Origin: Terriglobus roseus
Lineage (GTDB): Bacteria > Acidobacteriota > Terriglobia > Terriglobales > Acidobacteriaceae
Assembly: GCF_900102185.1 (NCBI RefSeq)
Contig: NZ_LT629690.1
Location: 4,154,001 to 4,218,000, forward strand
Reading direction: 5' to 3'
DNA: 64,000 nt
Positions 16,660 through 25,770 of this stretch are shown here, piece after piece; the stretch's first letter is position 1, and every line of letters begins with the position of its first letter. A program made the position numbers and the translations under genes. The notes beneath the pieces are model-generated. The model searched no databases and was not told the origin of the DNA. It worked only from the letters and a program-made list of their open reading frames with translations.

Positions 16660-17829
16660 ATGCACATACCAGCGCAAACGCTGACGTATCTGTTCATGAT
16701 CTTCGGCCTGCTGGTTGTGCCCCGCGCACTCCAGCGCTTCCGAGTACCCGCGCCTCTCACCTGCTTCGCACTCGGCATCCTCGCAGCCATCTTTCTCAAG
16801 CAGCTCGTAGGCGATCCTGTTGGAACCGTCGTCGCCACCTTCGGAATCGCGGCGCTCTTTCTACTCGCCGGTCTCGAAGTCGACCTCGTAGAGATCCGTC
16901 ACCAACTCCCGCAACTCAGCGGATACCTCGCCACGCGCGCCATATTCCTCGCCGCATTCGCATGGGTGGGCATTCGCTATTTCCATATGTCATGGCAGGC
17001 ATCCACACTGCTCGCACTCGGCCTGTTGACTCCGTCCACCGGCTTCATCCTCGACACACTACCCAACTCCGGCCTCGACATCAGCGAACAGGGCGAAGTC
17101 AGCATCGACGCCATCGCCGGCGAAATCATGGCGCTGCTGTTGCTCTTCTTCGTCTCTCAGTCGGGCTCGATGGTTATTCTCGGATCGTCCGCGCTCATCC
17201 TTCTTCTGCTCATCGTCATCACGCCGTTTCTATTTCTTTTCTTCGGCAAATACGTCGTTCCTTACGCACCAGGCTCTGAGTTTTCACTCCTCCTCATGGT
17301 CGGCATCGTGTGCGCCGTCATCACGCAGAACATCGGTATCCATTACCTCATCGGCGCATTCATCGCAGGACTTATTGCAAGTCTGCTGAAAACGCGAATG
17401 GCAACTCTCGCCTCAAACGAGAACCTTCACGCCGTCCGCCTGTTCTCATCCTTCTTCATCCCCTTCTACTTCTTTCATGAAGGCATGGACGTTCCCGCAG
17501 GCGCACTCGTTCTCAAATCACTTCTCTATGGGGTGTTGCTCTCCGTTATCGTGATCCCTATCCGCATCTGCAAGAACTGGCTGCAGACACGCTATCTCTC
17601 GCGCCGCACAGCGCAGGCAGCGTTCCGCGTTGCTATCGCTCTTGAACCAACATTGATCTTCACGATCGTCATCGCGGGCGTCCTCCACGAAGCATTCCAT
17701 ATTCCCGATGCTCTCTACGGAGGCCTGCTCATCTACGCTGCAGTCACAACCATCCTGCCATCGCTGGTACTCCCCAGCCTGTCGATTCCGTCAGAGCCAG
17801 AGGTCTATGGCGTGGAAGCTACTGAATGA
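16660..17829 (+). CDS. Cation:proton antiporter, CPA2 type
   Basis: A 389-residue integral membrane protein with about 11-12 helices and no C-terminal RCK/TrkA domain. The segment LLALGLLTPSTGFILDTLPNSG corresponds to the discontinuous helix of the Na+/H+ exchanger fold, and HYLIGAFIAGLIASL to the ion-binding helix region. It exchanges monovalent cations for protons; which cation is unknown. Its 3' end overlaps the convergent DUF2950 gene by 11 bases. Confidence 0.88.
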   Translation: MHIPAQTLTYLFMIFGLLVVPRALQRFRVPAPLTCFALGILAAIFLKQLVGDPVGTVVATFGIAALFLLAGLEVDLVEIRHQLPQLSGYLATRAIFLAAFAWVGIRYFHMSWQASTLLALGLLTPSTGFILDTLPNSGLDISEQGEVSIDAIAGEIMALLLLFFVSQSGSMVILGSSALILLLLIVITPFLFLFFGKYVVPYAPGSEFSLLLMVGIVCAVITQNIGIHYLIGAFIAGLIASLLKTRMATLASNENLHAVRLFSSFFIPFYFFHEGMDVPAGALVLKSLLYGVLLSVIVIPIRICKNWLQTRYLSRRTAQAAFRVAIALEPTLIFTIVIAGVLHEAFHIPDALYGGLLIYAAVTTILPSLVLPSLSIPSEPEVYGVEATE

Positions 17830-18772
17830 TCTTCCAGTTCGAATCAGGGTCGAACGAATTCATTGCAGTAACAGTCTGGACTGTGTTCGTTCCCAGATCC
17901 TTTTCCAACAGCACGCCGTCCTGGTTCATCATGAAGGTCATCACGCCGGAGTTTCCGTACTCCGCCGGATAAGCAACAAAGGCAAAACCATTGGTCATCT
18001 TTCCATCGGCGAGGTAGCTCTTCGCACCACCCGGAGCTTTGTCTGTTTGGCTGTCGAGCATCTTGAACAGATAGCCGTGAAACGTAGTGTGCCCAGCCGG
18101 GTTTGCCTTGTAGCCCTCGGCGGTAGCAAAGGCAGCCAGCGGTCCAAGCGGACTCTGCGGTTGCCCCTCGCTGGCCTTCCAATAAAGTCCGTTCTGCTTG
18201 CCAGGATCGCTTAGAAACTTCGTCGCATATTGTTTTGCGGGCTGACCATCATGCGGTTCTGCAAAGTACTCCGCCTGCGCGTCGGCAATACCTCCGACGA
18301 TATCGATGACGTCCAACTCGTTCTGCCCAACACGGCGCGACAGTACTTCTTCTTTTCCAGCAGCTGTATCAAAGAACCACTTTCCATCACCGCTTTTCCG
18401 TAGCGGGATGGGAAACGGATAGTTATCGGCGCCAATGATGAGCGACTCGCTGCCATCCTCCAACTTGCGCCAACGATGCATCTCCGCATAGCGAGCAATA
18501 AACTTCGTCGCAGCATTCTTGTCCTCAACAGCATCGCCAGAGTAGATAACCTGTTTCGTCTCCGGGCCAAAGATGCTCTGGATGGTGTCTTCATCTCCAG
18601 AATTAACAGCGGCCACCAGCGCACTTCCCGCGTCTTCTGGAGAAGCGAATGTCTTCGTGGAAGACTCTGCTGGCTTGTTGCCACTGGAGCGATTGCAGGC
18701 CGCCAGCGGAAGAAACAGTGTGAATGCCAGTATCCCGGTCGAAAGCGCAAGTTTGCGGTTTTGCATCGACAT
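17819..18772 (-). CDS. DUF2950 family lipoprotein
   Basis: A 317-residue protein with a lipoprotein signal (LFLPLAACNRSS, lipobox Cys near residue 26). DUF2950 features include the early FASPEDAGSALVAAVNSGDEDTIQSIFGPE and the late block PAGHTTFHGYLFKML. Function is unknown. It is the second gene of a pair with DUF3300, 31 bases downstream, an arrangement conserved in other genomes. The start given has a GAAGGGAA ribosome binding site; the longer frame would run back into the Gly-rich 3' end of the DUF3300 gene. Confidence 0.88.
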   Translation of the reverse strand: MSMQNRKLALSTGILAFTLFLPLAACNRSSGNKPAESSTKTFASPEDAGSALVAAVNSGDEDTIQSIFGPETKQVIYSGDAVEDKNAATKFIARYAEMHRWRKLEDGSESLIIGADNYPFPIPLRKSGDGKWFFDTAAGKEEVLSRRVGQNELDVIDIVGGIADAQAEYFAEPHDGQPAKQYATKFLSDPGKQNGLYWKASEGQPQSPLGPLAAFATAEGYKANPAGHTTFHGYLFKMLDSQTDKAPGGAKSYLADGKMTNGFAFVAYPAEYGNSGVMTFMMNQDGVLLEKDLGTNTVQTVTAMNSFDPDSNWKIIQ

Positions 18773-18803
18773 TTCCCTTCTCCAGAAGCTCTCTCGTAAA
18801 ACG

Positions 18804-20219
18804 CTATCTGCGGCCTCTGAAGCCGCCACGACTCGCACCGCCACGCGCGCTCGCCTGTCTCGATTCCCAACCGCTGCCGCCACCACCAAACGCACCGCCA
18901 CCACCGCGTTGCGCACCATACCCTCGATTGCCTGTATTGGTGTAGACATGGCCGTTCACATTGACGGCGCTGTTGCCATTCGCAGTCCGCACGGCTGACG
19001 CGCTGTTTCCGCGATATCCCGTTCCTGCAACAGCAGCACCACCGCGAGAATTCTCGGCTGCAGCAACTGTGCCGTTAGCAGTGGTCTCATGTTGCGTGTA
19101 GGTCGTCTGGCCATTTCGTGAGACAACAGAACTACCCGCGTTTCCATACGCATTCGCCACTTGGTGAGTAGAAGCGTAAGCACCCGTGCGAGCGTTGTAT
19201 GCCTGGCCTGCTGCAGCTGCTCCATTCGGCCCAGCAACAGTCCCACCCCGAGCAGCTGTTCCGGTATAGGGGTTATAGGCCTGCCCAGCGGTTCGCGTTC
19301 CATAGGGCGTGGACACCGCAGCGCCTCGCGCATAGGTTCCGGTGGTTGGGTTATAAGCACGTCCGGCAGAGGCGGCACCGTAAGGACCATACGCAGTCAC
19401 GCTCGAACCATAAGCCCCGCCGCGCCACGCCCTGTTTCCGTAATAAACATTGCTCCGATATACAACGGCACCACCGTGCCAGTTGCAGTTCCAGTAGCTG
19501 TAACCCCAACCGCAGCAGTTGTTGTTGATGGCCGCACCCACCGCAATGCCAACACCAAAAGCAAGCAGCGCTGTTCCCACAACTGCGGCGGTGCTATAGC
19601 CAGGCGTCTGCACCGGCGCGCCGTACACCACGGTCGGGTTGTACTGCGGAACGTACACCACCTGCGGATTCGTAGGCTGAATCACAATCACATCTGGCGA
19701 CTGCTGCACTACCGTGATCTGCGAACCAGTCTTCAAATTGCCTGCGGCCTTAGCCTTTGCGCGCAGAGATTGAATCGCAGTCATCACCTGCGCCGCCTGC
19801 GTGTGATACGCCTCACCCAGTGACGACGTCCAGCTCAGGTTCTTCACCATGTTGTCCAGCACAGAAGGAAACTGCGTCAACGCCTTCACGCTTGGATCCC
19901 ATTGCTGCTTGTCTACGGCCTGTGACAGCGCAATTCCTGTCAGCTTCTTGTTCTGCTCCAGCCAGTCATGTGCAGCCGTCACCTGGTCAGGAAAGGTCGC
20001 TGCTCCCAACACCTGCGCCACAAGAGCATCCGGATAAAGCGCAATCGGAGCAACAACCTGCTCCAATTCGGCAGCAGAAAGGGGAGCAGGCTGAGCAGTA
20101 GAATCAGCCGCTGGCGCAGGAGCCTGTTGCTGTGCAAGCGCGTGTAATTCGGATGCGGGGAAGACCAGCAGAAAACTCAAAACCACCGCGAAAAACTGCT
20201 TGAAACAGGTCCTGACCAT
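18804..20219 (-). CDS. DUF3300 secreted protein with repetitive Gly/Ala tail
   Basis: A 471-residue exported protein. After a signal peptide (to about residue 29) comes the DUF3300 domain (LEQVVAPIALYPDALVAQVLGAAT through VVQQSPDVIVIQPTNPQVVYVPQYNPTVVYG, residues 48-205). A hydrophobic glycine-rich stretch (AAVVGTALLAFGVGIAVGAA) follows, and then about 200 residues of tandem-like repeats built on AYNP(T/Y)TGT.ARG with a Gly/Arg-rich end. The tail looks like a surface or matrix-associated low-complexity region. Function unknown; paired with DUF2950. Confidence 0.88.
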   Translation of the reverse strand: MVRTCFKQFFAVVLSFLLVFPASELHALAQQQAPAPAADSTAQPAPLSAAELEQVVAPIALYPDALVAQVLGAATFPDQVTAAHDWLEQNKKLTGIALSQAVDKQQWDPSVKALTQFPSVLDNMVKNLSWTSSLGEAYHTQAAQVMTAIQSLRAKAKAAGNLKTGSQITVVQQSPDVIVIQPTNPQVVYVPQYNPTVVYGAPVQTPGYSTAAVVGTALLAFGVGIAVGAAINNNCCGWGYSYWNCNWHGGAVVYRSNVYYGNRAWRGGAYGSSVTAYGPYGAASAGRAYNPTTGTYARGAAVSTPYGTRTAGQAYNPYTGTAARGGTVAGPNGAAAAGQAYNARTGAYASTHQVANAYGNAGSSVVSRNGQTTYTQHETTANGTVAAAENSRGGAAVAGTGYRGNSASAVRTANGNSAVNVNGHVYTNTGNRGYGAQRGGGGAFGGGGSGWESRQASARGGASRGGFRGRR

Positions 20220-20400
20220 CACGTTCCTCCCCTGAAGGAAAGACATTTGGCGATTGCGTGAGATTCAGGCAGTGCAACGCAACGCTAGGTCAGTACACAG
20301 ATCGCGAGCGCGACTATCTACTGTGCATTTGAACAGGCAAGGGCACAGCCGAAACCAGGTACCACTGTTCGCATCGCAAACACAGCACGTTCATAACTTA

Positions 20401-21471
20401 TTAAGTGTTTACGGGATAACTACGGACCGGCATTTGAATACTGCTCACTGCAGCAGGCGTTCTGAAACGCTTTCGATATTCCGAAGGTTGAAGTCCCACA
20501 CTCTTCTGAAATATCTTGCGAAACGCGCCAACATCTTCATAACTAACATTCCGCGCAACTTCTTTAACGGAGAGTGCGGTCATCTCCAATAATTCACGCG
20601 CTTTCTGTACTCGGATTGACTGCGCATACTCCGTCGGCGTCAGGCCAGTGGCTTTTTGAAATCGACGTAAAAATGTTCTCTCGCCAAGTCGTGCAGTCGA
20701 TGCCATCTCGCCAACGGTAACTGCCTCTGAGATTGAGCTTTCAATCGAGACCTGCACTCGCAGAATGGCATCATCGCCATGCTGCAATCGTGGAGAGAAA
20801 TTTGCGTAATACCTCTGTTGTCGCGCAGCCGGATCAACAAGGAAAAACTGAGCCGTCTTGATCATCACCAAAGGCCCCAGGTATCGCTCCACCAACTTCA
20901 ATCCCAGATCGAGCCACGCCATCATTCCTCCCGCTGTCATCACATCTCCCAGGTCAATGATCAAGTCATCGGACTGAACACATATCTCTGGGAACGTAAT
21001 CGCCAACAGGTTCGCGTAACTCCAATGCGTTGTCGCAGGTCGACCATTCAACAGTCCTAACTGCGCCAGCAAGAAAGTGCCGCCGCACACAGAGCAAAGA
21101 GTCGCACCTGAAGCATGCTCTGCCTTCGCCCACGCAAGCAATCTTTGTGTGGATTCGGCATTCTGTTGAACCTCCAGCGTAGGCGGAAAAATAATGCAAT
21201 CCGGGCTGCCATGCTTGCGCGGATGCGACTCATAACTCCGAATCAAGCCTGACGATGCAGTAGTCCCCCAGTGACTAACCATTACCTCCGCTCGCGCGGA
21301 TGCCTCACCCTGTTCTGCGCTGATCCGGTTGGCAACTTCAAACAAGTCTGTCAATCCATGAACTACAGCGGGCCTGGCCCCTGAGTAGAGAACGATCGCA
21401 ATCTCATGCATCGCATGCGCACGCAGAATGTCTGATTTGCCACGTCGTTTGGCAGCTACGCCTCTAGGCAT
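20401..21471 (-). CDS. GlxA-type AraC family transcriptional regulator
   Basis: A 356-residue regulator with an N-terminal DJ-1/PfpI-like domain (EIAIVLYSGARPAVVHGLTDL to about residue 210, with the Cys-containing LCSVCGGTFLLAQLGLL) and a C-terminal AraC double helix-turn-helix (VGEMASTARLGERTFLRRFQKATGLTPTEY, VKEVARNVSYEDVGAFRKIFQK). The start at MPRGVAAKRRGKS has a GAGAGGTGG ribosome binding site; a downstream ATG (MHEIAIVLYS) 20 codons later is the alternative. Divergent from the alpha/beta hydrolase gene, 82 bases apart, which it probably controls. Confidence 0.88.
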   Translation of the reverse strand: MPRGVAAKRRGKSDILRAHAMHEIAIVLYSGARPAVVHGLTDLFEVANRISAEQGEASARAEVMVSHWGTTASSGLIRSYESHPRKHGSPDCIIFPPTLEVQQNAESTQRLLAWAKAEHASGATLCSVCGGTFLLAQLGLLNGRPATTHWSYANLLAITFPEICVQSDDLIIDLGDVMTAGGMMAWLDLGLKLVERYLGPLVMIKTAQFFLVDPAARQQRYYANFSPRLQHGDDAILRVQVSIESSISEAVTVGEMASTARLGERTFLRRFQKATGLTPTEYAQSIRVQKARELLEMTALSVKEVARNVSYEDVGAFRKIFQKSVGLQPSEYRKRFRTPAAVSSIQMPVRSYPVNT

Positions 21472-21553
21472 ACCAACCACCTCTCGCTTTACTGGGAGCA
21501 CCACTGTACCGCATCGCGAATACCACTTCATCACGACAGGAAAGGTTGCACCC

Positions 21554-22375
21554 ATGGGCACGATCAAGGTCAAAGACGGCACAGAGATCTTCTACAAAGA
21601 CTGGGGCACCGGACAGCCTCTCTTCTTTCACCACGGCTGGCCACTCTCTGCCGACGACTGGGACAGCCAGATGATGTTCTTCCTGCATCATGGCTATCGC
21701 GTCATCGCGCACGACCGCCGAGGCCACGGTCGCTCCACACAAACCGCAAACGGCCATGACATGGATACCTACGCTGCCGACGTCGCAGAGCTCGTCGAAT
21801 TTCTCGACCTCAAAGACTCCATCCACATCGGCCACTCCACCGGCGGAGGCGAAGTGACTCGGTTCGTCGCAAAACACGGAAAAGGACGCGTCGCAAAAGC
21901 AGTTCTCATCAGCGCCATCCCGCCTCTCTTTATGAAGACGGAAAAGAATCCCGACGGAGTTCCCAAAGAAGTGGTCGACGGCCTGCGCGACGGTACGGCG
22001 TATCACCGTGCGCAGTTCTATCAAGACATCACCATCCCGTTCTACGGCTTCAACCGCCCGGGAGCCAACGTCTCTGAAGGCATCCGCCAAAACTGGTGGC
22101 GACAGGAAATGATGGGCGCAGCCACCGCCCACTATGACTGCATCAAGGTTCTCTCAGAGACTGAGTTCTACGACGATCTAGCAGCTATCGATGTGCCAGT
22201 CCTGGTCATGCACGGCGAGGACGATCAGATCTGTCCCTTCCCAACCACCGGCGCACGTTCCTGGAAGCTCCTCAAGCATGGATCGCTCAAGTCATACCCC
22301 GGCTTGCCCCACGGCATGCCAGCCACTCACGCAGACATCATCAACGCCGACCTGCTCAAGTTCATCCAGTCCTGA
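21554..22375 (+). CDS. Alpha/beta hydrolase, non-heme chloroperoxidase type
   Basis: A 273-residue cytoplasmic hydrolase. The Ser nucleophile is in GHSTGGGE near residue 95, the acid in VLVMHGEDDQICPF and the His in GLPHGMPATH; the oxyanion segment is FFHHGWPLSADDW. These match cofactor-free haloperoxidases/perhydrolases, which are esterases with promiscuous perhydrolysis. True halogenation in vivo is not implied. An AGGAAAGG site precedes the ATG. Divergent AraC-type regulator upstream suggests induction by an unknown signal. Confidence 0.88.
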   Translation: MGTIKVKDGTEIFYKDWGTGQPLFFHHGWPLSADDWDSQMMFFLHHGYRVIAHDRRGHGRSTQTANGHDMDTYAADVAELVEFLDLKDSIHIGHSTGGGEVTRFVAKHGKGRVAKAVLISAIPPLFMKTEKNPDGVPKEVVDGLRDGTAYHRAQFYQDITIPFYGFNRPGANVSEGIRQNWWRQEMMGAATAHYDCIKVLSETEFYDDLAAIDVPVLVMHGEDDQICPFPTTGARSWKLLKHGSLKSYPGLPHGMPATHADIINADLLKFIQS

Positions 22376-22425
22376 AAGCTGCTGCCAAGGAGAGCGAGTA
22401 CATAACTCGCTCTCCTCAAGCCGCA

Positions 22426-23007
22426 CTACTTCGCCAGAGCCGCAGGAATCGGATTATCCGGCCGTTCCGTGTCCCAGTAAATCTGCACAACCCAATAACG
22501 AGTGCCGTCGTTCAACAGCTCCCAGCTATTCACACCGCGCGCCTGTGGCGTGGTGTCCGTAGGCGTATGGAAAATCGCGTACGACTCATACACATGCGTC
22601 AGGTGGCCAAAGCTCTGCTTCTCATACGCAATGGGCTTTTCATAGAACGTCTGGTTCCCAGCACGCGCCTGGTAGTCGTCCGTGGAGAGAATCGTCAGGT
22701 CCGCAGGCCCCGTCTTGCTATGGCGAACGATAATCATCCGTCCTGATCCCGGAACAAACAAACTCTTAAAACGATTCCAATCGCGTGGCTTGCCCACCTC
22801 ACCAGAGATGGTGTCAGACAACGCCTGGATGATCGCCTCAGGACTCTTCACATCCTCCGGGTTCGCCTTCGGCCAGTCCGGATGCGATGCAATCACGCCC
22901 GGCGTAGGAGCCGGACGCGGAGTAGCGGCCACCTGCTGCTGCTGCGCTCCGCTGCTCTGCATCGCCACCAGCATCCCCACCGCCAGAACCATCGTTTTCA
23001 TCGCCAT
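22426..23007 (-). CDS. Secreted protein of unknown function, possibly NTF2-like
   Basis: A 193-residue protein with a short signal peptide (AMKTMVLAVGMLVAMQSSGAQ). The mature part begins with a Pro-rich linker (RPAPTPG), then IIQALSDTISGEVGKPRDWNRFKSLFVPG, a hydrophobic strand pattern, and VNSWELLNDGTRYWVVQIYWDTE at the end. The helix-then-curved-sheet pattern resembles SnoaL/NTF2-like proteins, but I cannot name a family with confidence. GAGGGGAAG just before the ATG supports the start; the next ATG, two codons on, has better spacing. Downstream of the hydrolase gene and convergent with it. Confidence 0.6.
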   Translation of the reverse strand: MAMKTMVLAVGMLVAMQSSGAQQQQVAATPRPAPTPGVIASHPDWPKANPEDVKSPEAIIQALSDTISGEVGKPRDWNRFKSLFVPGSGRMIIVRHSKTGPADLTILSTDDYQARAGNQTFYEKPIAYEKQSFGHLTHVYESYAIFHTPTDTTPQARGVNSWELLNDGTRYWVVQIYWDTERPDNPIPAALAK

Positions 23008-23749
23008 CTTCCCCTCATGCACCATTTCCGATGCTCACCGTAACAAATTCTTCATATCTTCCCCAACCGCAAAAAACGTTTGGGACCGACAATCCACAGA
23101 TTCTCGTAAACCCTGTGCAAACGGTGGACAAACCCGGTATTCCTCAGGCCAAACGTCGCGCCTGTGGATAGAAAAGACGTAGCAATCACCGCAATCAAGC
23201 GGTTCGGACCTCGGTTTCCACTTCCACACGCCTCCACGGTGCACATTGCCTGTGAGGAAACCTGTGGAAGACGTGTAAACCTAGCCACGCTATGCGGAAT
23301 CTCCTCCCGGCGACACACATCTTCCGTTCTTCGCGGACACTTTTTCTGAATCTCGTCCACTATCTAACTCTCATCGCTGCAACAGTATGGGATGTTCTTC
23401 CACATTTCCTAACCAAACGATTACGACGGCTATTTCAATCTTTCCTTTTCACTCAGGTTCTTAAAAGCAGTCCTCGCATCAGCCTTGTCGTAGCTTGCGT
23501 GGAGCTGTGTCGCCGCTTTCCACGGTTTGGTCCGTGCCTTCCACATCCCCCGCCCGGCTAGGATGAGCCTTGTCAAAACCACCACGCACCAGCTTTGTAA
23601 CCGGGGATAAAAACCAGCCTTGGGAAACGCAGCAGCGCGGTGATACGCTGAAATCCACTCAGGCTCCGGGCCCACAGTCGCTCTGTAAGCTGACTCAAAC
23701 CGTTGCCGCCGCACACAAGATTTGTCCTGAACTCTTGGAGGTCTCCACC
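23008..23749. other. oriC: Candidate replication origin region upstream of dnaN
   Basis: 742 bases without a credible gene. The plus strand is rich in TGTGGA/TCCACA 9-mers resembling the DnaA box TTATCCACA: TGTGGATAG at 23163-23171 (one mismatch), CAATCCACA at 23090-23098, GGTGGACAA at 23123-23131, TGTGGAAGA at 23263-23271 and TCTTCCACA at 23396-23404 (two mismatches each), plus weaker ones to 23545. An AT- and pyrimidine-rich part around 23425-23465 could be the unwinding element. No perfect box is present, so this remains a candidate. A GC-skew switch was not computed. Confidence 0.4.
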
Positions 23750-24943
23750 GTGTCCACCACTGCCTCGCTACCTTCGATGGAAACCAGCGGCGCCGCTCCC
23801 ACCGGCAATCTCGATATCACGGTCACCCGTGCGGAACTGCTGCGTGAACTGACTGCCGCACAGTCCGTCGTGGAACGGAAGACGACGATCCCCATCCTGT
23901 CGAACTTCCTCTTTGAAGCCGATGGTGAACGGCTGACCATCACGGCTACCGACCTGGACCAGAGCCTGCGCACCTCTTGCCCTGCACGCGTGAAGAAGTC
24001 CGGCGCATGCACCGTCCCGGCGCGCAAGCTGTACGACTACATCCGCCTGTTGCCCGAAGGCGACATCTCCATCAAGCTGATGGACAACCACTGGGTGCAG
24101 ATCCGCGCTGGCCGCTCCAACACCAAGATGGTGGGCATGGCGCGCGCGAACTTCCCCCAGGTGCCGGAATTCCCAACCACAGGCGCGGTTAAGATCGCAG
24201 CACCGTCGCTGAAGAGCCTCATTTCCAAGACCATCTTCGCCATCTCCAGTGAAGAATCGCGTTACACGCTGAACGGCGCGCTGCTCGTCCTCAAGGCTGA
24301 GTCCATGGCCATGGTCGCAACAGACGGTCATCGCTTGGCTCACGTTGAGCGCTTCGGCGAAACGCTTGAAGGCATCTCGGGTGAAAAGAAGACACTCATT
24401 CCGCGCAAGGCGCTCGGTGAACTCTCTTCCCTATTGGCCAACACGCCCACCAGTGAAGACAACGACTTCATCGAGTTTGCTGACGATGAAACCACGCTGT
24501 TCTTCCGCATCGGCGGTCGCGTGCTCACCAGCCGCAAACTCACCGGCCAGTTCCCCAACTACGAAGCCGTTCTGCCGCGCGACAACAACAAGTTCGTCAT
24601 CGTCCGCAGCGAAGACCTCATGGGTGCTCTGCAGCGCGTGTCGCAGTTTGCTGACGAGCGTAGCGGCGCCATCAAGATTCGCCTGGAGCAGAACGAACTC
24701 CGCATCTCGTCTTCGTCCACGGACGCGGGTGAATCGGAAGACTCCATTGAAACGCCGTACAACTACGATCCGCTCGTAGTCGGTTTCAACTCGGCCTATC
24801 TCATTGACTTCTTGAAGGCCATTGGCAACACCGGCGAAGTCCGTCTCGAATTTAAGGACGCACAATCCGCAGGCCAGATGCGCCCTGAAGACGCAAACGA
24901 AGATCAGAAGTATCGCTACATCCTCATGCCCATGCGCATTTGA
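23750..24943 (+). CDS. dnaN: DNA polymerase III beta sliding clamp
   Basis: A 397-residue clamp with three topologically similar domains; recognisable segments include LERKTTIPILSNFLFE-like VERKTTIPILSNFLFEADG, YTLNGALLVLKAESMAMVATDGHRLA and the C-terminal ending YRYILMPMRI. It tethers Pol III and binds repair factors through their clamp-binding motifs. I choose a GTG start because GGAGG lies eight bases upstream; the frame is open 60 codons further with no supporting site, and an ATG nine codons downstream is possible. A terminator follows directly. dnaA is 19 kb away rather than adjacent. Confidence 0.93.
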   Translation: MSTTASLPSMETSGAAPTGNLDITVTRAELLRELTAAQSVVERKTTIPILSNFLFEADGERLTITATDLDQSLRTSCPARVKKSGACTVPARKLYDYIRLLPEGDISIKLMDNHWVQIRAGRSNTKMVGMARANFPQVPEFPTTGAVKIAAPSLKSLISKTIFAISSEESRYTLNGALLVLKAESMAMVATDGHRLAHVERFGETLEGISGEKKTLIPRKALGELSSLLANTPTSEDNDFIEFADDETTLFFRIGGRVLTSRKLTGQFPNYEAVLPRDNNKFVIVRSEDLMGALQRVSQFADERSGAIKIRLEQNELRISSSSTDAGESEDSIETPYNYDPLVVGFNSAYLIDFLKAIGNTGEVRLEFKDAQSAGQMRPEDANEDQKYRYILMPMRI

Positions 24944-24966
24944 GGTGCGGCAATCAGCACCAAAGA

Positions 24967-24990
24967 AGCCCGGCCTCGCGCCGGGCTTTT
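24967..24990 (+). terminator. dnaN terminator
   Basis: AGCCCGGC and GCCGGGCT form an eight-bp stem around CTCGC, and the right arm runs into TTTTCT. The stem begins 23 bases after the dnaN stop. The same stem core (AAGCCCGGC) recurs after dnaA. Confidence 0.9.
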
Positions 24991-25149
24991 CTATTTCCTG
25001 TAGAACGCAAAAAATTTCACGTACGCAAATCATTTGCTGGCATACTGGCAACGATCTTCCGTCACTCCAGAAACATCGTGATCCATCCGTCCGCGTATGC
25101 CTACGGGTAAGTAGTCGCAGCACCCATTTCTCATGAGGTGATGTTTGGT

Positions 25150-25608
25150 ATGACAGGCCTGCAGATCTTTACTCTCATTCATGTACTCATAAGCCTCATC
25201 GGTATAGCCACGGGGTTTCTGGTTCTGTTCGGCTTTCTTCGTAATTCACAGAACCGTTCGATGAATCTGCTGTTTCTAAGCACAACGGCACTTACCAGCA
25301 TCACTGGTTTCTTCTTCCCGTTTCATGGAATCACACCAGCGATAGTGGTTGGCATCATCTCGCTGGTGCTGTTTATCCCCGCTATCTGGGGCTATCAAAA
25401 GGGATACAGAAAGACTTACATCATCACCGCATCCATCCTGCAGTTCTTTAACGTGATGGTGCTCGTCATCCAGAGCTTTATGAAGATTCCGCCACTGCAC
25501 CAGTTCGCGCCCACCGGCAAAGAACCCATCGTGGCCATCTTCCAGCTTTTAACTCTCCTGTTCATCGGCGCACTCGCAACGTTGGGCATTCGCCATCGCG
25601 AGCAGTGA
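25150..25608 (+). CDS. Small four-helix membrane protein, unknown function
   Basis: A 152-residue hydrophobic protein with four predicted membrane helices: FTLIHVLISLIGIATGFLVLFGF, a second at LLFLSTTALTSITGFFFPF, a third at IVVGIISLVLFIPAIWGY, then IITASILQFFNVMVLVIQSF and a last FQLLTLLFIGALATLGI. I recognise no named domain. The ATG given has GAGGTG nine bases upstream; in-frame GTG and ATG codons 9-12 bases earlier overlap that site. Bounded by terminators on both sides, so probably monocistronic. Confidence 0.65.
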   Translation: MTGLQIFTLIHVLISLIGIATGFLVLFGFLRNSQNRSMNLLFLSTTALTSITGFFFPFHGITPAIVVGIISLVLFIPAIWGYQKGYRKTYIITASILQFFNVMVLVIQSFMKIPPLHQFAPTGKEPIVAIFQLLTLLFIGALATLGIRHREQ

Positions 25609-25640
25609 TGCCCATCCGCATCGCATAACGTGAAGTAAGG

Positions 25641-25668
25641 AAAGGCTCGTCTTATTAAGCGAGCCTTT
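25641..25668 (+). terminator. Terminator after the four-helix protein gene
   Basis: AAAGGCTCG and CGAGCCTTT form a nine-bp stem with a ten-base loop, and TTTTCC follows. A-rich flanks would let it work on both strands. Confidence 0.85.
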
Positions 25669-25672
25669 TCCT

Positions 25673-25762
25673 ATGCCTGTGATTCCGCAAACTGGCAGCG
25701 TCTTTGTTGTTCGAAATAGCAAGGATGGTTACGTAGATATTGCGCGTCTACGGAGTTTCTGA
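25673..25762 (+). CDS. Possible 29-residue ORF between two terminators
   Basis: An ORF reading MPVIPQTGSVFVVRNSK and ending ARLRSF, located between two terminator-like hairpins. No ribosome binding site is evident apart from the preceding hairpin. It may be chance, a gene remnant, or a short leader peptide before the second hairpin (attenuator arrangement) for the downstream secreted protein gene. Confidence 0.15.
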   Translation: MPVIPQTGSVFVVRNSKDGYVDIARLRSF

Positions 25763-25770
25763 CCCTCCCC

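Noticed and set aside
23570-23749. 60-codon N-terminal extension of DnaN
   Set aside because: No ribosome binding site, unlike the GTG at 23750, and the clamp family has no such segment.
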